Shown: positions 1-12,790 of the stretch, piece after piece
Numbering within the stretch: position 1 is the first letter of the stretch
Layout: each line of letters opens with the position of its first letter
Assembly: GCF_033958435.1 (NCBI RefSeq)
Contig: NC_134142.1
Location: 104,234,501 to 104,298,500 of the forward strand
DNA: 64,000 bases
Direction: 5' to 3'
Source: Carettochelys insculpta
Taxonomy: Eukaryota; Chordata; Testudines; Carettochelyidae
Notes under the pieces: model-generated
Told to the model about the DNA's origin: nothing
Database searches by the model: none
What the model saw: only the letters and a program-made list of their open reading frames with translations
Position numbers and translations under genes: made by a program

Positions 1-308
1 ACAGATAATAGCATGAGTATTTCACACAAGGCAGCAATAGCAGACATTGGCCTTTAGATCTATCATTACAGCAGCTATTCAAAGCCTAGCTGACCTCCAT
101 CCGTGTTGCTTCTGTTATAAGTATGATGGTTCATTGCCGAAGATGAAAAAAATTGGAAAGAATGTTTTCTTAGACAAATTCTGCCTTATTGTTTTTACTC
201 TCTGCAGAAAGTTCACCGTGAAATCACGATTTTCTGAAGCAATGGTTGTTCAAAATAGTATGCTGCAATTGACTTGTTGTTTGGAATTTGAAAATTCAGA
301 TGCATTAC

Positions 309-335
309 TTATATATATATATATATATATATATT
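309..335. repeat. (TA)n microsatellite
   Basis: Uninterrupted alternating TA over about 26 bases. Confidence 0.95.
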
Positions 336-1405
336 TAAATTCACACTCTGTGAGTATTTGAGCATGAAAGGTCAAGGTTAGTTTTCCCTCAGTATAATAT
401 TAGTAAACGTTTTTTATGCTTTCTAACAGGAAAGAGAAGTGTCTAGAGCCAACATTTTCAAACCAGAGTGTCCAAAATGACACTCCTAAATCTGATTTTC
501 AAAGGTTCTGATTAAGTCTCCAGTTCTGACAAGCACAGGCTACAGTGGTGGAAATTGGACCTTAAAGTATATTAGCTCCCCACATATGTAGTTGGAACTG
601 TTAGTAAATACAGAGGATGTCTTTCAAGTATCTTAGACTCTGAGTGATTGCTAACTAACACACTGAAAAGCTGGCTGAAATTTTTCAACCAAAACTTTCT
701 TTCACGGAAAAGGAGGAGTTTCATATTGATCAAAATATTATATGAATTTATTTCAAATTTGCCATTTTGTTCTGGGTCATTTTTTTAACATCTAAACTTT
801 TTTGACATTTTATTTAAAAAAAACAGTTTTTGGATTCCCAATGTTTTTTTGCTTTAAAGGTAATTTAATTTTTAACTTAAAACAAAGTATGCAAAGCATT
901 TTATTTTCATTTGAACTTAACATGCCCTTCAACCTGAAAGTAAATTGATTTCAAGTTTTTGGTTCACAGAAACTTTTGAAAAAATATTCATTTTAGGAGC
1001 ATCTGAAGTAGTTTGTCTCTCTTCCTTTTTAGTACAGCCAGTGAATTAAAAAATCAGTTATTCATACAGTTCTAATGCACTGTGGAGTGAATGAACTGGA
1101 CTACCTATATGATGTAGTTATGTTTGTTTGTGAGTCCTTGCAGGATCAGGGCCTATATTAAAACATTGAAAGCTGCACATGCTCAATGTATTTATGAAAT
1201 TTAGGGCACTTTTTTTTTAATTTTCCTAATGTCCTGATCTTGAGCTCAATCAGGATGGTCTCGTGCACCTCCTACTCAGAACATAGAAGAAATGGGATCT
1301 GAGTATGGATTTAGGAGCTTAGCTTTGATGAGCTATGGTTGAAAAAAAATGACAAGTGAATTCATTCAAAAAGATGAATGAACATTCAAGTAGTTTGTGT
1401 GTGTG

Positions 1406-1442
1406 CTATCTATCTATCTATCTATATCTATCTAGCTATCTC
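1406..1442 (+). repeat. (TATC)n microsatellite
   Basis: About nine TATC units with one ATATC and one AGC interruption, directly preceded by a short TG run. Confidence 0.9.
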
Positions 1443-3139
1443 ATATATACTGTGTACATTTTTGATAGAACTCCAATAACTGCATATTTCCCATAAACCC
1501 TGACTATAAATGGGCAAATAATGCAATTTTTTGAGTTCTGTCAATCCATCAAATGACTTCTACCTGTGATTTCATTTAGACCAAATCCTGAAGAGACATG
1601 CATAATTATTACTAGTCAGCCCCACTGAAGATGTCAATTTTAACTAATCTCTGAGAGAAACAGAAAATAATATACTGGTTGAACTATAATAATTCAACAA
1701 TCAAGCAAAATCAGAGTAAAGTTTATTAATTTTGTCTCTGGAAACCCAGGGTTTATATAGTTAGAAATGTAAAAAAGGAAAGATGTGTAAAAAAGAAATA
1801 CATGTGACAGGCACTATCTAACTTTGAGGAACTAACTTCTATAAGGGAAAAATCAAGATGCCTTTTTCTTAAAACTCTGCAAGAAAAACACAAAGTTAAA
1901 GTATAGAATAAATAACAGTAGGAGATTGTTTAAGCAGTTTGTGTTCACTGGACCTTAAAAACTGAAGTGTTGACTATTCTTCTTGGATCACAGGGGCCAA
2001 ACGGTGGCATTTAGCTACTAATCAAAACAGTCTAATGCATAAAACTTATATGCTGATTCTTGGGGCTGATGTGATGGGTTGCATAAGTGTCTGGGTCCTT
2101 GGCTCTCTCATATAGGGTGTTATGTGCCTCTGTGGATATACTGGGAAGCTCTCCTTTAACAAGCACAGGTTCTACAGCTTTAGCAGGCCTTCGTACTTGT
2201 CATGGAAGTAAGGAAGGCTCTGTTTGCTCTGCTGCCCCTCCCACAATCAAGTAAAGTCTTTCCATGATGTTGCCTTTCAGAACTGTATCATGTTTTCATA
2301 CAAGAGGCGGGTTTGCTCCCCTTGCCTCCTTAAGCGAAACTCTTCCCTACGCACACTGTCAGGTGTACATGCTATATGTTGGTATGGGATCACCCTTTGC
2401 CTCATCAGTAGCTGTTCTTTGCAAGGTGCTCTATGTATAAGGCTATAAAGCGCTGGATGAAAGCTGTTAATTAGATGCAAGAAATCAGGAGGATTTAGGA
2501 GGATGAGATGGCAAAAGGTGCAGCTAATATATGACACTGGTTGAAGTCCAACTCTAACTCATGTGCTTAGCATCTGAAATTCATTAGCTATACTTTGTCA
2601 CAATATGGCATGACTAGAAAAGCTAAGAAGACAGCAGAGCAGGAATGTCAAGCCCTCCCTTCCTGAAGTTCTTAGATGCAATGTTTTAGCTTATGGGTTC
2701 TTCTTTTCTTCCTTTTAAAAGAAATATGGCTTGTAGCTTTGAAGAATACTTACATGGGACCAAATACTACTTGACATCACCACAGAGGTATTTCTTTATT
2801 CTCCCAGCCCTCTCTTATCACATCTTACATGGAGCTGGCTGTGAGGAGACAGCAGGGAATGTTCATGCTCCCCTCATTCTTACTACATTATCTAAGGCTT
2901 AGGGCATGTGTCTTTCTGCTCTTCCATTGTCAGCTTGCCATGTTGCAGAGGATAGGGATGGTGTGGGGATCAGAATCATAATTTTTTGCCTTTGCTGGGC
3001 CATCATCTCTTCCAGATGGCAGATCCATTGAGTCATCTAGACGTTCCACCATTGGGCATGCAACTGTTTTAAAGTTCTCTACCAGTGACCATCCATCAGA
3101 AGATGTGATGATGCCCTCATCTTCCTTTCCTAGTAGGGC

Positions 3140-3356
3140 CACACTAAATCAAACTCTCGGGATGCCAGTATTGATGCTGGTACTCTTCACAGTTGCAAGG
3201 AGTAGGAGAAGTGGACAAGAAATCTTCTCCTGTTGACCTCCTGCTGTGGGAATGTCACCGAAAATCCATGCAAGGTACATTGACTCCAGCTATGCAATTC
3301 ACTTATCTGGAGTTGTGTATCTTACATCAATTTTGTCCCCTAGTGTAGACCTGTCC
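3140..3356. mobile_element. Decayed MITE with GTGTAGAC-type end
   Basis: The right edge reads CCTAGTGTAGACCTGTCC, a decayed form of the GTGTAGACATAGCC terminus seen on the intact MITEs further along. The inside (GACTCCAGCTATGC, TATCTTACATCAA) resembles a turtle MITE I recall, not a database hit. The left end is too eroded to place, so the start is approximate. Confidence 0.4.
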
Positions 3357-3934
3357 TCATAGTAAATTGTGCAGATCTGTGATCTTCCCCCTCCAGTATT
3401 TTATAAGGAATGAGGCAGTCAACAGTAATAATGTTTAAATTATCATTAGTGGGCAGCTGTATTAATTCTTACACTAAGATAAATGGACCAGGTCTCACTA
3501 GCTATTGTTCAGATTCTCTGAAGACTCACTCTGCATTAATTACATTCTGTTCACATTTCTGTGCCTTAGCAGCTAGAAAGTGACTTACTTTTGTGAATTT
3601 GAGATCCAGGAGAACAAGATAGGTGCTTGGGAGAAAGTCAGTGCACTGTACCATCATGTTCCAGATCAATCTGAGCCTTGTTTTGTTTGATATTTATATA
3701 TGCCATTAAAGTTTGCACCTCTTGGACATGTGCATGATATTATAGGGTAGTTATTGAAAAAAAACATTAAGTATCTGCTTTTTTTTACTAATGCAGCTAT
3801 TAGAAATGGACTGTATGATGGCATCAGAAAGGGTTGCTGAGTTATAATTTAAATATGATGTAAGAGGAAGGGGGCTATAGGAAATACATTAGTTCAATAT
3901 TATTTAAATAAATGTACCATAGCTAATACTGAGT

Positions 3935-4330
3935 CCAGCATTCCCAGCTATCTCTGAGACACCATTAACTTTCTGAGGAAACTATGGAACATCAGTAAAT
4001 TTCCTGAAACACACCATCCTATCCACCATGGATGTAGAAGCTGTTTATACTAATGTTCCACATGAAGATGGACTACAAGCTGTCAGGAGCGCCATCCCCA
4101 ATGAAGCCAATGCACATCTGGTGGCTGAGCTATGTGACTTTGTCCTCACTATTTCCAAACTGGGAGTATAGATTGCTATACTTTCAAGTCAACAGCACTA
4201 CTATGGGTATCTATATGGCCCCACAATAAGCCTACATTTTTATGGCTGATCTAGAACAATGGAGAACCCAAACCTGGATCTGGATCCATATTTCACAGCT
4301 GGATCCTACTTGTGTCAAGGATCACAGTGG
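3935..4330 (+). pseudogene. Penelope-like element reverse-transcriptase relic
   Basis: The + strand encodes a decayed stretch of PLE reverse transcriptase. After a segment reading YLRDTINFLRKLWNISKFPE, a frame contains STMDVEAVYTNVPHEDGLQA, the usual PLE RT block with a catalytic Asp followed by a YTN(I/V)P motif. It is followed by a leucine-rich helix (LVAELCDFVLT) and, after a stop and frame change, by VNSTTMGIYMAP, which resembles the PLE block TAMGTRMAP. Stops and frameshifts rule out function. Similarity to PLEs is from family knowledge; the extent is approximate. The same window has a PLE 3' half at 47.5-48.3 kb, so two different parts of the PLE ORF are represented. Confidence 0.7.
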
Positions 4331-7300
4331 AACTGGTTCTTAATGTTCCCAAATTTTGGAGATTCAAATTTTGTAACCCAACACTAACAGTATGTATGAC
4401 TACAAGAGAAGACAGGTAAAACTTCCAAGAACTGTAGCATATGAGGTGATAAAAGTTGTAATTCCTTGTAGCCAGAGAATACATGGGATAGAACAGGACA
4501 CTTTTGGAAAAAAAAAGCCATATATTAGTGTTCAGTATGAAGACACTTAAGGAAAAAATAGTGGATGAATAACTTTCAGCCAACATTTTAGAAATAAAAG
4601 ACTGATGAGAATCATGTTGCAGCTTTCACATCACCACTATTCTGTGTGGATTTCAGTCATTCAGAACAACAAGGTCAGTCTGTATACTACAGCTTCCCTT
4701 TACTCAGTCAGTCATTCTCCCTTCCTCCTTCCCTAGCAGAAGTCTCCAGCTGGCCTGGGAGGCTTAACACCTCTGTCTAGTTATTAACAGTCCATTTGCT
4801 TAAGTACCTATCATAATTACCTTCTATGGTTCCTCTGAGATGCTGTTAATTTAAAGAACTCTAGCAAAAGTTCTGGTCTGACTGATGACCAGACAGTCAC
4901 ATAGCTGCCACCTGCTAGCAGTTCTTGAGCCAAAAATATTGTGGGGAGGAGGTATCCCATGCTATTCTGTTGTTTAACAGCTGCGTTTCTTGTCTATCTC
5001 TTTACTTTTCTCCTTTGAAATAAATATCCTTTCAGTCCATTTTTTCTTTCCTGATTTGCACTAGTGTGCTGGACTGCAGCAGAGGTCATTGTGACTTGTG
5101 CAACCCACTTAAATCATTGGTATTGTAGGGATTGTGAACAAAGACACTACTTGGCCTGTTGTCTTAATTTGGCCCAGATAGCACATGCCAATAAATGTTC
5201 CTCAAAGACTTCTCCTAAATTAAAATTTTTATATTACTACTTTACCATGGAGTGTACATTTTTAGTATGATGTGAGATGTGATTCTGTTTGGTACCCTTT
5301 GATTTTATACTAGGCTGCACAAACTGTTTTCTCACAGGAAACACTAACCTCCCATTTTTATCTTGAGCTGTTGTTATGCTATTCTAAACTTTCACCTTGG
5401 ACATTAGAAGCTTTATTCTGCAGAATGGCACAGAGAATTTACTCTTTTAACATTATATGCTATCATCTGAAGATCCTTATTATATCACATGGCATTTCAA
5501 CAAGTTGATTTTACTCATAAAGGGTTTGTAAGATGATCCTTTCAGTTTCAGTCTCTGTGAGTTCACAGACCTCATTTTATGATGTGCCTCAATCTGGAAT
5601 CTCCAAGTGAAACTGATCTCAAATGGTGAATATCTTCTGGTTTCATATCAAAAATATACAACTGTGAGTTTCACATAGTTCTTACTAAACCATAAATCAG
5701 CAACCAGATAAGCAAAAAATGGTTCCGTGAAATTGTAACTTTCACAAACCTGCTTTGAGTTTTCATCTTTGTAACAAAACTAGGAAGTATAGAGACAGAA
5801 TTCCAAAGTTTGCATCCAAAACTAAAATTCTCCAAAGTTCTTTAATGTTTAGATCTAATTTAGTCTGCTTGGCTCAGCTGATTATGGACACAGGAACCAG
5901 ATGTGAAATAAAGATTTACTAATCCAAAAGTGATCTGACTCAGGTTTTAGTTTGGCAACTCTCTGCTGAAATCTGGAAAAGCTTTCCATAGTTTTGAGTT
6001 GCTTGAAAATATTTTAAAGTAGTGTAAAATAATCAAATATACAATGTTGGCAAATTGCTGGCCAAGTGCTCTTTAACATCATAATTTCTATTTTAAGGAA
6101 CAAAGCATGTTTGTGTTTGTTTGTGTGAGGGTGTGTGTGCATATACTGAAGAGTCTCTGAAATAAAATCCTGACCCAATTCTCTTATTCAAATCTCAGTT
6201 ACATCTTTCATGAGGCCACAGTAAATGGCTGATCCAAAGTCCACTCATTACCACAAGAAAGATACCCGTTTACTTCAGTGGACTTTCCATCTGGCCCAAA
6301 CTCCTTTGACTACCTCAAATCCTCCTTACGCCATTTTTCTGTCCTGAGAAACAATATTGTGTCAATCTGTACTGCCTATCTTAAAAAGTCCTGCATGTTC
6401 TTCAGTGGATATTTTCAGTATGATACCAGATCTTTACCTTCCAGATGTGACTACAGTGAGTGACTAGTTATTTAAAAGCATCAGGAAACTGTCATTATGC
6501 TTGTTTTTCATTTAAAAATATGCCACAAACCACATCACGTTAAAGTTATTGTACAAAAATGCAACTGCAGTAGAGTTCAGCCTGTAAACAGCAAGGCCTT
6601 ATCTCACCACTCATATCTTCTGCATAGCTGTAAAATAAATGCAGCCTATGGAAACCAGGTTTGGGACCAAGTGATAAGGCAATGCACAACTGCCAGGATA
6701 GGTAGGTACCACAAAAATGGCCTTTAAGGGAGCATTATACAATTTGCACTTCCTTTGTAAGTCTTATCTTGGTATGTTCTAAAAATCAGAGTTTAAACTG
6801 GAAACTGATGCAAGCTAAGCTGGAGAGGTGTGAGCAGCACTGCAACAGCCACATTAAATGTTGGGTATGTAAAGAGGCAAGTAAGACCCCTGTGGAATCA
6901 TCAAATGCCAAATTAGATATTATAATGAATGGTAATTGGGTACATTATTAATCATTCTATTGCTTAGCCCACAGTAACTAAATGGCCTTGCAGTTGCTAC
7001 ATAATTACTGGGTGACTGATGATCTGTTTTCTTTCTTTATAGGCTTACAACAAAGGTGTAAAGTCTAATCCTGTCACAGTACAGGAAGAGTTGTAGAGCA
7101 TCTTTTAAAATCATAGGTCCTCTAAAGTGCTGATTTCCTTGACTCCCATGAATCTGCTCAGTACCTTACAGGACTGGGCTTCAAGTTCTCAGAAGAGAAA
7201 GCAGTGGTGACTCAAGTATTGACTTCACAGCATTAGATAATTCACTTTAACGTCCTGAATGTCTCTGTGTAGATATGCCCTTCAGAGATCTAGATTCACT

Positions 7301-7519
7301 TCATTTTGATGCATATTTCTCATGTGAACTTGGTCTTTCTGTGCTTCAGGCTCCCATAGGAAGTGTACATAACATAGCATCTTGCCTATGTAAACTGCAA
7401 GTCACAGGGATTTTCTCTTAGTATGTATTTGTACAGCAAACACATATCACTTGTATAATGAGGGCCCTCTCTGAGTTAGTTGCTGTTAGGTGGTTCCACA
7501 ATAAAAATAATAATAACAT
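4331..7519. other. AT-rich non-coding DNA, no gene seen
   Basis: No recognisable coding or RNA gene. Short open frames of 60-76 codons lack splice support or protein-like composition. A TG-rich patch lies at about 6107-6140. Confidence 0.55.
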
Positions 7520-7744
7520 AACATGAGAACAGCTATATTTGGTCAGACTAAAGGAATATCAAACCCATCATCCTGTCTTCTGACAGCGGCCAATGACAGT
7601 TGCTTCAGAGGAAATGAACAGAACAAGCAATCATTAAGAGATTCCCTCCCCATCATACACTCCCATGTTCTAGCAAACAGAGATGAGGGACACCCAGAGC
7701 ATGAGGTTGCATCCCTGAATATCATGGCTAATAGTCATTGACTA
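7520..7744 (-). mobile_element. CR1 LINE 3' region, first part (antisense)
   Basis: The + strand reads GAACAGCTATATTTGGTCAG, then GACAGCGGCCAATGACAG and GGCTAATAGTCATTGA, which matches the reverse complement of the 3' end of turtle CR1 LINEs as I know them. The element therefore lies on the minus strand and is 5'-truncated, as most CR1 copies are. It is interrupted at about 7744 by a GC-rich insertion and resumes at about 8344. Confidence 0.75.
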
Positions 7745-8343
7745 GGGTGACTGTATCTCCCCTGCCTAAATATGGGACAAGGGGAATGATGCTGTCCTGG
7801 CCAAAATGGGACAAATGGTCACCTTTTCTGGGCGTCAAGCATGGCTGGCTTGTTGGAGGCTGTCACCCTCCCAGTGAAGCTCCCAACTTCCACGAGCTGT
7901 GGGAGGCACCATGTTACTGCTCTGGCTCCCCAATCCCCCAGCTGAAGGAAGTGGGGGGCAGCCATACCATGGTGGTGGAACTGGGGGAAGCTGGGGAGCT
8001 CCCAGCTACCCCAGCTGAGGAAAGCCGGGGGGGGTGGGGCACTGGTGGCTGGGTCCAGCTCCCAGGTCCCCCAGCGCAGGGAAGTTGGGGGAGAAGCCGC
8101 ACCATGGTGGGGGAGCCAGGGGAAGCTGGAGAGCAGCCGTGCTGCTATGTGGGTCCGGCTCCGGCTCTTCCAGCTGGGGGAAGCTGGGCATTGGGGTAGC
8201 CACGGCTGGGTCCAGCTCCCCCAGCCAGGGGAAGTGGGGGGCAGCCACATGAAAATACGGGACAATTAGCCCCTTTGACTATCACCATCCTGGTGCCCCA
8301 AATGTGGAACTGTCCCACCAAAACTGTGACAGATGGTCACGTG
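7745..8343. repeat. GC-rich interspersed element inserted in CR1
   Basis: About 600 bases of G-rich low-complexity sequence built from imperfect repeats of AGCTGGGGAAGCTGGGGAGC type. It is flanked by AGGGTGACTGTATCTCCC with AAATATGGGACA on the left and AAATACGGGACAATT with a nearby GTCC/CACC-rich segment on the right. The same kinds of terminal motif flank a GC-rich block at 28592-28917, so this looks like a mobile element family with a variable GC-rich centre. Long open frames on both strands are composition artefacts. Confidence 0.55.
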
Positions 8344-9070
8344 ACTATAAATAGACTTCTCCCTCACAAACTTCTCTAATTCTTTTTTGAACCCTGTTAT
8401 AGTTTTGGCCTTCACAATATTCCCTGGCAACACATTCTCTTTTGTGAACAAGGGCTTACTTTTTTATTTAAAACCTGCTGCCCATTAATTTAATTGGGTG
8501 ATCCCTGGTTTTTGTGTTTATGTGAAGAATTACTCCCTCTCCACACCAGTCATGATTTTATAGGTGTCTCTCTCAGAGACGCCTTACACATCTCTTTTCC
8601 AAGCTGAGAAGTCCCAGTCTTTTTAATCTCTCCTCCTAAGGAAGTTGTCCCCTATCCTTTATCATATTTGTTGCCCGTCTCCAATTCTAATGTATCTTTT
8701 TTCACATGTGTGAACAGAACTGCACACAGCATTCAAGATGTAGGCATATTATGGATGTATATAGTAGCATTTTCTGTCTTATCTGTTCCTTTCCTATGGT
8801 TCGTGCCATTCTGTTAGCTTTTTTGACTGCTGCTGCACATTGAATGGATGTTTCCAGAGACCTATTCACAGTGATATCAAGATCTGTTTATTGAGTGGTA
8901 ACAGCTAACTTTGATCCCATCATTTTGCATCTATAACTGAGATTAGCATTTCCCATATTCATTATTTGCATTTATCAGTATTGATACTGATAATGTTAAG
9001 TGCTTTACACTGCATTTGCTCCTCTAAAATTCTTGTTAATTGCAAGATAATACATCAGATGTAATACTGG
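8344..9070 (-). mobile_element. CR1 LINE 3' region, second part (antisense)
   Basis: It continues the CR1 copy from 7520. Landmarks on + are CCCTGTTATAGTTTTGGCCT, AACCTGCTGCCCATTAATTT, TCCAAGCTGAGAAGTCCCAG, ACTGCACACAGCATTCAAGA and TTTTTTGACTGCTGCTGCAC, all typical of antisense turtle CR1. The inner (5') limit is diffuse and placed at about 9070. No CR1 protein frame remains. Confidence 0.8.
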
Positions 9071-9580
9071 ACATGGGATCAAAGGTTTGTGTGAAATTAA
9101 AAACTGATCCAAAACTTGACAGTGAAATGACTTGGGCTTGGTCCTGATAGTGGTTCATTGAAGTCCCAGAGCAATAGTACAGATGTCAATTTATGATCTT
9201 CATTTCTTTTGTAAAAAATTTTAAAAGATACAGCAAGGAGCACTCAACATGTGTACTTCATGCTGGTAGTTGACTGGGTATGTATGTTTGCTTGACAAGA
9301 TGAGGAACAAAGAGTTCCTTACTCACCCTGCTAATTAAATGTAGTTATAATCAAGATAATTCTAATGCTACAGGCACTTCTGTCATTATATCAGCTCATG
9401 GTCTATCAGTGGTGAAGGAAAATGTCAAATGATTGAAGCAATTATATTCAACGTGAGAAGGCAAAATATATGATGTCTTGAAAAAAGACAGAATCGTGTG
9501 AAGTTCTTCACATTCATCTTATACTACTTTTGGAAAGATCTTACTTCAGCTCAACATTAAGCAACTCCAGTCCCAATCTG
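9071..9580. other. AT-rich spacer, nothing recognised
   Basis: No coding, RNA or clear repeat signal. A segment near 9150-9190 (CATTGAAGTCCCAGAGCAA) resembles the dispersed ATTGACTTCAATGG-type relic discussed in the findings. Confidence 0.5.
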
Positions 9581-10104
9581 AGCTGCGTCTATACTATCAT
9601 GGTCTTTTGAAAGGAAAATCAAAAGTGGCACATTTTCAAAAGAGTGTGTGGAGCATCTACACACAAAGTGCACCCTTTTGAAAGGAAATGGAAAGAAAGT
9701 GGTGCCCCTTATGGAAGTCCTCCTCCAATCCCAAATCAGGAAGAGTGGCCCCTTTCAAAAGACTCTTTTGAAAAAGAAATGTGTGTATATGTGCCATGGG
9801 CCACTCTTTCTAATGAGGAGTCTATCATTGCACTGGCCAGCTGGTGCGCAGGGACGTCCTGGCAGGCGGTAGGAGAGCTCTATGCTCCTTGTGTCCAGCC
9901 ATGTTTAAAGCCACAGGGACCTAGAATCCTCATGGTAGGAAGCTGCCAACATGCTGGAAGCAGGGAGCCCATGAGCCAGGCACAACACGCCCTCCCAGTC
10001 ATCACCGCAGGCCAGACGCCCCACATAGCCAGCAGTCCCCACCAGGATTCCCAGAACCCCTCTTCAGAGGCCTTACAGGTCTCACAGGTGGCTGGGCATC
10101 CCCC

Positions 10105-11510
10105 CAAATGATGCCCCCCCAGATGGACTCTGAGTTGCAGGACCTCCTCAGACTGTGGAAGGATGAGGAGGTCCTGAGGAAGATGGGCACCAAGTGCCAC
10201 AACACAGCTGTCTTTGTCTGGCTTGCCACTGGCCTCACCACCCAGGGACACCCTGCCACAACCATGAACAGGGGCAGATCATGGTGAAGCTGCTGCAGCA
10301 GGGCTATGCGTGGGCCTGGCACACGGCCAAATGCTCCAGGGCAGGACCTGCATCCTGCCTCTACTACCAGGAGCTCCACAGCTTCCTGGAGCCCAGGGAC
10401 AGCTTCCCCTGTCCACCATCCTGGAAACCTCAGCAGATGAGCCACACCCCAGGGAGAAGTAGGAGCCAGGCACTGAGGACCAGTCCATGCACCTGGAGCA
10501 GAAGCCAGAGCAGGCCACCAAGGCCACCAGTGAGGAGGGAATCTCATGATAGATTTGCACTGGTCTTTGAGCTGGTTGACAGGCAGCCAGACATTGCCAT
10601 ATCTCAGCGAGGGACCCTCTGGTAAGTACTCAATGGATCACACAACCAGGATAGTGGGGTGGGGACACCACAGCCACCAGCAGGCCACCCACATGCCCAG
10701 CACACCTGGGCTACACATGGCCTAGCAGGCTATTGCTCCCAGCACGCTGCCATAGCTGCTGGTGACACTCAGCACCCACACCCTGGACAGCGCCATGAGC
10801 TGCATGTACGGGGAGAGGGTGGGCGGGCCTGGACCATATCCAGGACTGCCCCACATGGGCAGGGACCTCCATGGCATGCATGACAACCCATGGTCACCCA
10901 TCTCTGAAGGCTGGCGTCCACAGGGGGTTGGGGGGGCTCATCCCCATGCCAGAAATAAAGGGATTGACTATCTCTTTCTCCTCTTTCCTGCCACACTGCA
11001 GGAGGGCCAGGAGAGCCCCAGCCCCCTTCAAGACACTAGAGGTCCAGAGCAGGAAGACATAGGGGCAGCCCGCAGAGGATGACGCATCCCATCACTAGGC
11101 AGAGGTTGTAGAGTGGTGCCTCTATATGGACGATGCTGACTATGCATGGTGGTAGGCTGCTTGAGACATCCTGATGGGTCACCTGTGCGACATCATGGTG
11201 GTCCTGCGGGAGCACACAGGGCTCCTGGCCAACCTGCTCCACCCTACCACACCCACTCCCACTCCCCCACCGAGCCTGCCCCTGCTCCAACCCTCACTGC
11301 TGAGCCTGCACCCACCGCTTCCCCTGCACGGCACTTCCTTTCTGTGATGCCAACCCCTTCCCAGCCCCACTGTGGACCCCATACCAGGAGTGGGAGGGGA
11401 TCTTGGGGCCAATCAGCCTCGCAGTCATCCACCCCCCACCCCAGAGTAGTGCTTGCCCCCAGGTTGAGGCCCCGCTCCAGGTTGAGCCCCCCCCCCCGCC
11501 CTTGCCCAAC
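10105..11510 (+). pseudogene. Harbinger Myb/SANT-like protein, decayed
   Basis: A + strand frame reads SELQDLLRLWKDEEVLRKMG, then TGLTTQGHPAT, LLQQGYAWAWHTAKCSRAGP and YYQELHSFLEPRD. It parallels the Myb/SANT-like domain of the 52-kb element (ELQDLRGLWGEEEMLHMMG, LAARGHPAC, LQQGYARAQDS, YYRELRAILGPRD). A frame change occurs within the helix after the HPAT motif and further changes follow, so it is not functional. A C-terminal exon-like region follows at about 11000-11510, after CTGCAG at about 11000, with Pro/Ala/Ser-rich coding. In Harbinger elements this partner protein binds DNA and helps import the transposase; here it is a fossil. Confidence 0.65.
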
Positions 11511-11739
11511 CTCCAATGTACACAGTTTGCCCTTGATACCCACTGTACGTAGTGTTTGCTTGCTGGTTGGACACACAACACAATTCTTAGTATTACTTAG
11601 TTTTATTTTGCACCACCCCTCTGTTGCATGCTCTTCATGGGGAGTTGTGAGGGGTGTGCATGTGTGCATGGGGGGGGGCATGATGGCGGCATGGTGAGGA
11701 ATGTATGTGTGTGGGGGGACTTTTGTGGGGTGCCTATGT

Positions 11740-12790
11740 TTGGGGGGTCAATGGGGCCCATATACGCAGCTCTCCCAGTGCACCTCCTGAATGTAGAGCT
11801 TGTCCTGTTGGGCCTGGCAGCTTGAGGCAGGGGGCCAGCTGCTCATAGCCAGTGCCAGGCTCAGCCGCCCACTCAGGGGTGAACACCTCACCCTTGCCCT
11901 CAATGATATCGTGAAGTATACAGCAGGCACCCACCACCTGGGGAACATTCAGAGCCCGACCTCCAGCTGCTCGAGTAGGCAGTGCCAGCACCCCTTCAGG
12001 CACCTGAAGCCCCTCTCCACCATGTTGTAGGCCTCATTCAGCCTTGCATTAAAGACCCCCTGGCTGGCATCAGAGTGTAGAGCCACATCAGCCAGGTCTG
12101 CAGGGGGTATGTGGTGTCTTCCACCATGCAGAGGGTTCTCAACTGTGAGCTCCCACAGGGGGACATATGTTCCAGCCTCAATACGGCGGCAGAGGCCAGA
12201 ATTCCAGAATATGTGGGTGTCATGAGTCCAGCTTACACAGCCCACCTATATGTTCTGGAAGCAGCCCCCTCAGATCCACCAGCACCTGGAGCACTACTGA
12301 GTGGTAGCCCTTGTAGTTGACATACATGCCAGCACTCTGTTCTGGGGCACGGATTTGTAGATGTATCCTTTGCAGGGCACCAAAACTGTGAATCCAAGCC
12401 ACGTGAAGCCGGTGATGGCCACATCCAGGTCCACTACAAGGATGATCCTCCAGAGCAGCATTGCACTGATGGCCTTCACAACCTGCATGGGATGGAGAGC
12501 AGGCAGTCCTGTGAGTGTATGCTGGGTTGTGCCAGGCCCCCTTCCCCTTGGAACCCTCTCTTCTTAGGCTCCCCAACAGCCTGGGGTCCCCAATTCCTGA
12601 AGCTCCCTCCCCATGATGGGAGCCTGACCCAGGCATGCCTTACCTCCATGAGGACAGCCCCAACAGTGGCCTTGCCCATCCCAAATCGATGCCCTATGGA
12701 CCGGTAGCTATCCAGGGTGGCCAGATTTCAGATAGCAACCGCTACCTTCTTTCCAGGGGGAGGGCAAGCCTCATGCAGGTGTCCTGATGC
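11740..12790 (-). pseudogene. Harbinger DDE transposase, decayed
   Basis: On the minus strand, pieces in different frames line up with the 59946-61412 transposase. MGKATVGAVLMEV lies at about 12640-12680. VVKAISAMLLW lies near 12455-12485. NYKGYHSVVLQVLVDLRG lies near 12250-12310. SWTHDTHIFWNSGLCRRIEAGTY lies near 12160-12235, VFNARLNEAYNMVERGF near 12005-12060 and NVPQVVGACCILHDIIEGKG near 11890-11950. The GALDGTHI box is not recognisable, and at least three frameshifts separate the pieces. The N-terminal part present in the 61-kb copy is missing. Confidence 0.7.

Larger units (their letters stand above)
1..3139. other. AT-rich non-coding DNA, no gene seen
   Basis: No long open frame, recognisable protein similarity or RNA gene was found on either strand. 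Composition is AT-rich with homopolymer runs, typical of vertebrate intergenic or intronic DNA. Two microsatellites inside it are listed separately. Confidence 0.6.

Noticed and set aside
7041..7096. Possible terminal exon after TTTCTTTCTTTATAG ending in TAG
   Set aside because: Only 17 codons, and no compatible upstream exon was found.
7738..8269. Several overlapping open frames of 60-150 codons on both strands
   Set aside because: They follow from the G-rich low-complexity repeat and have no splice support or family motif.
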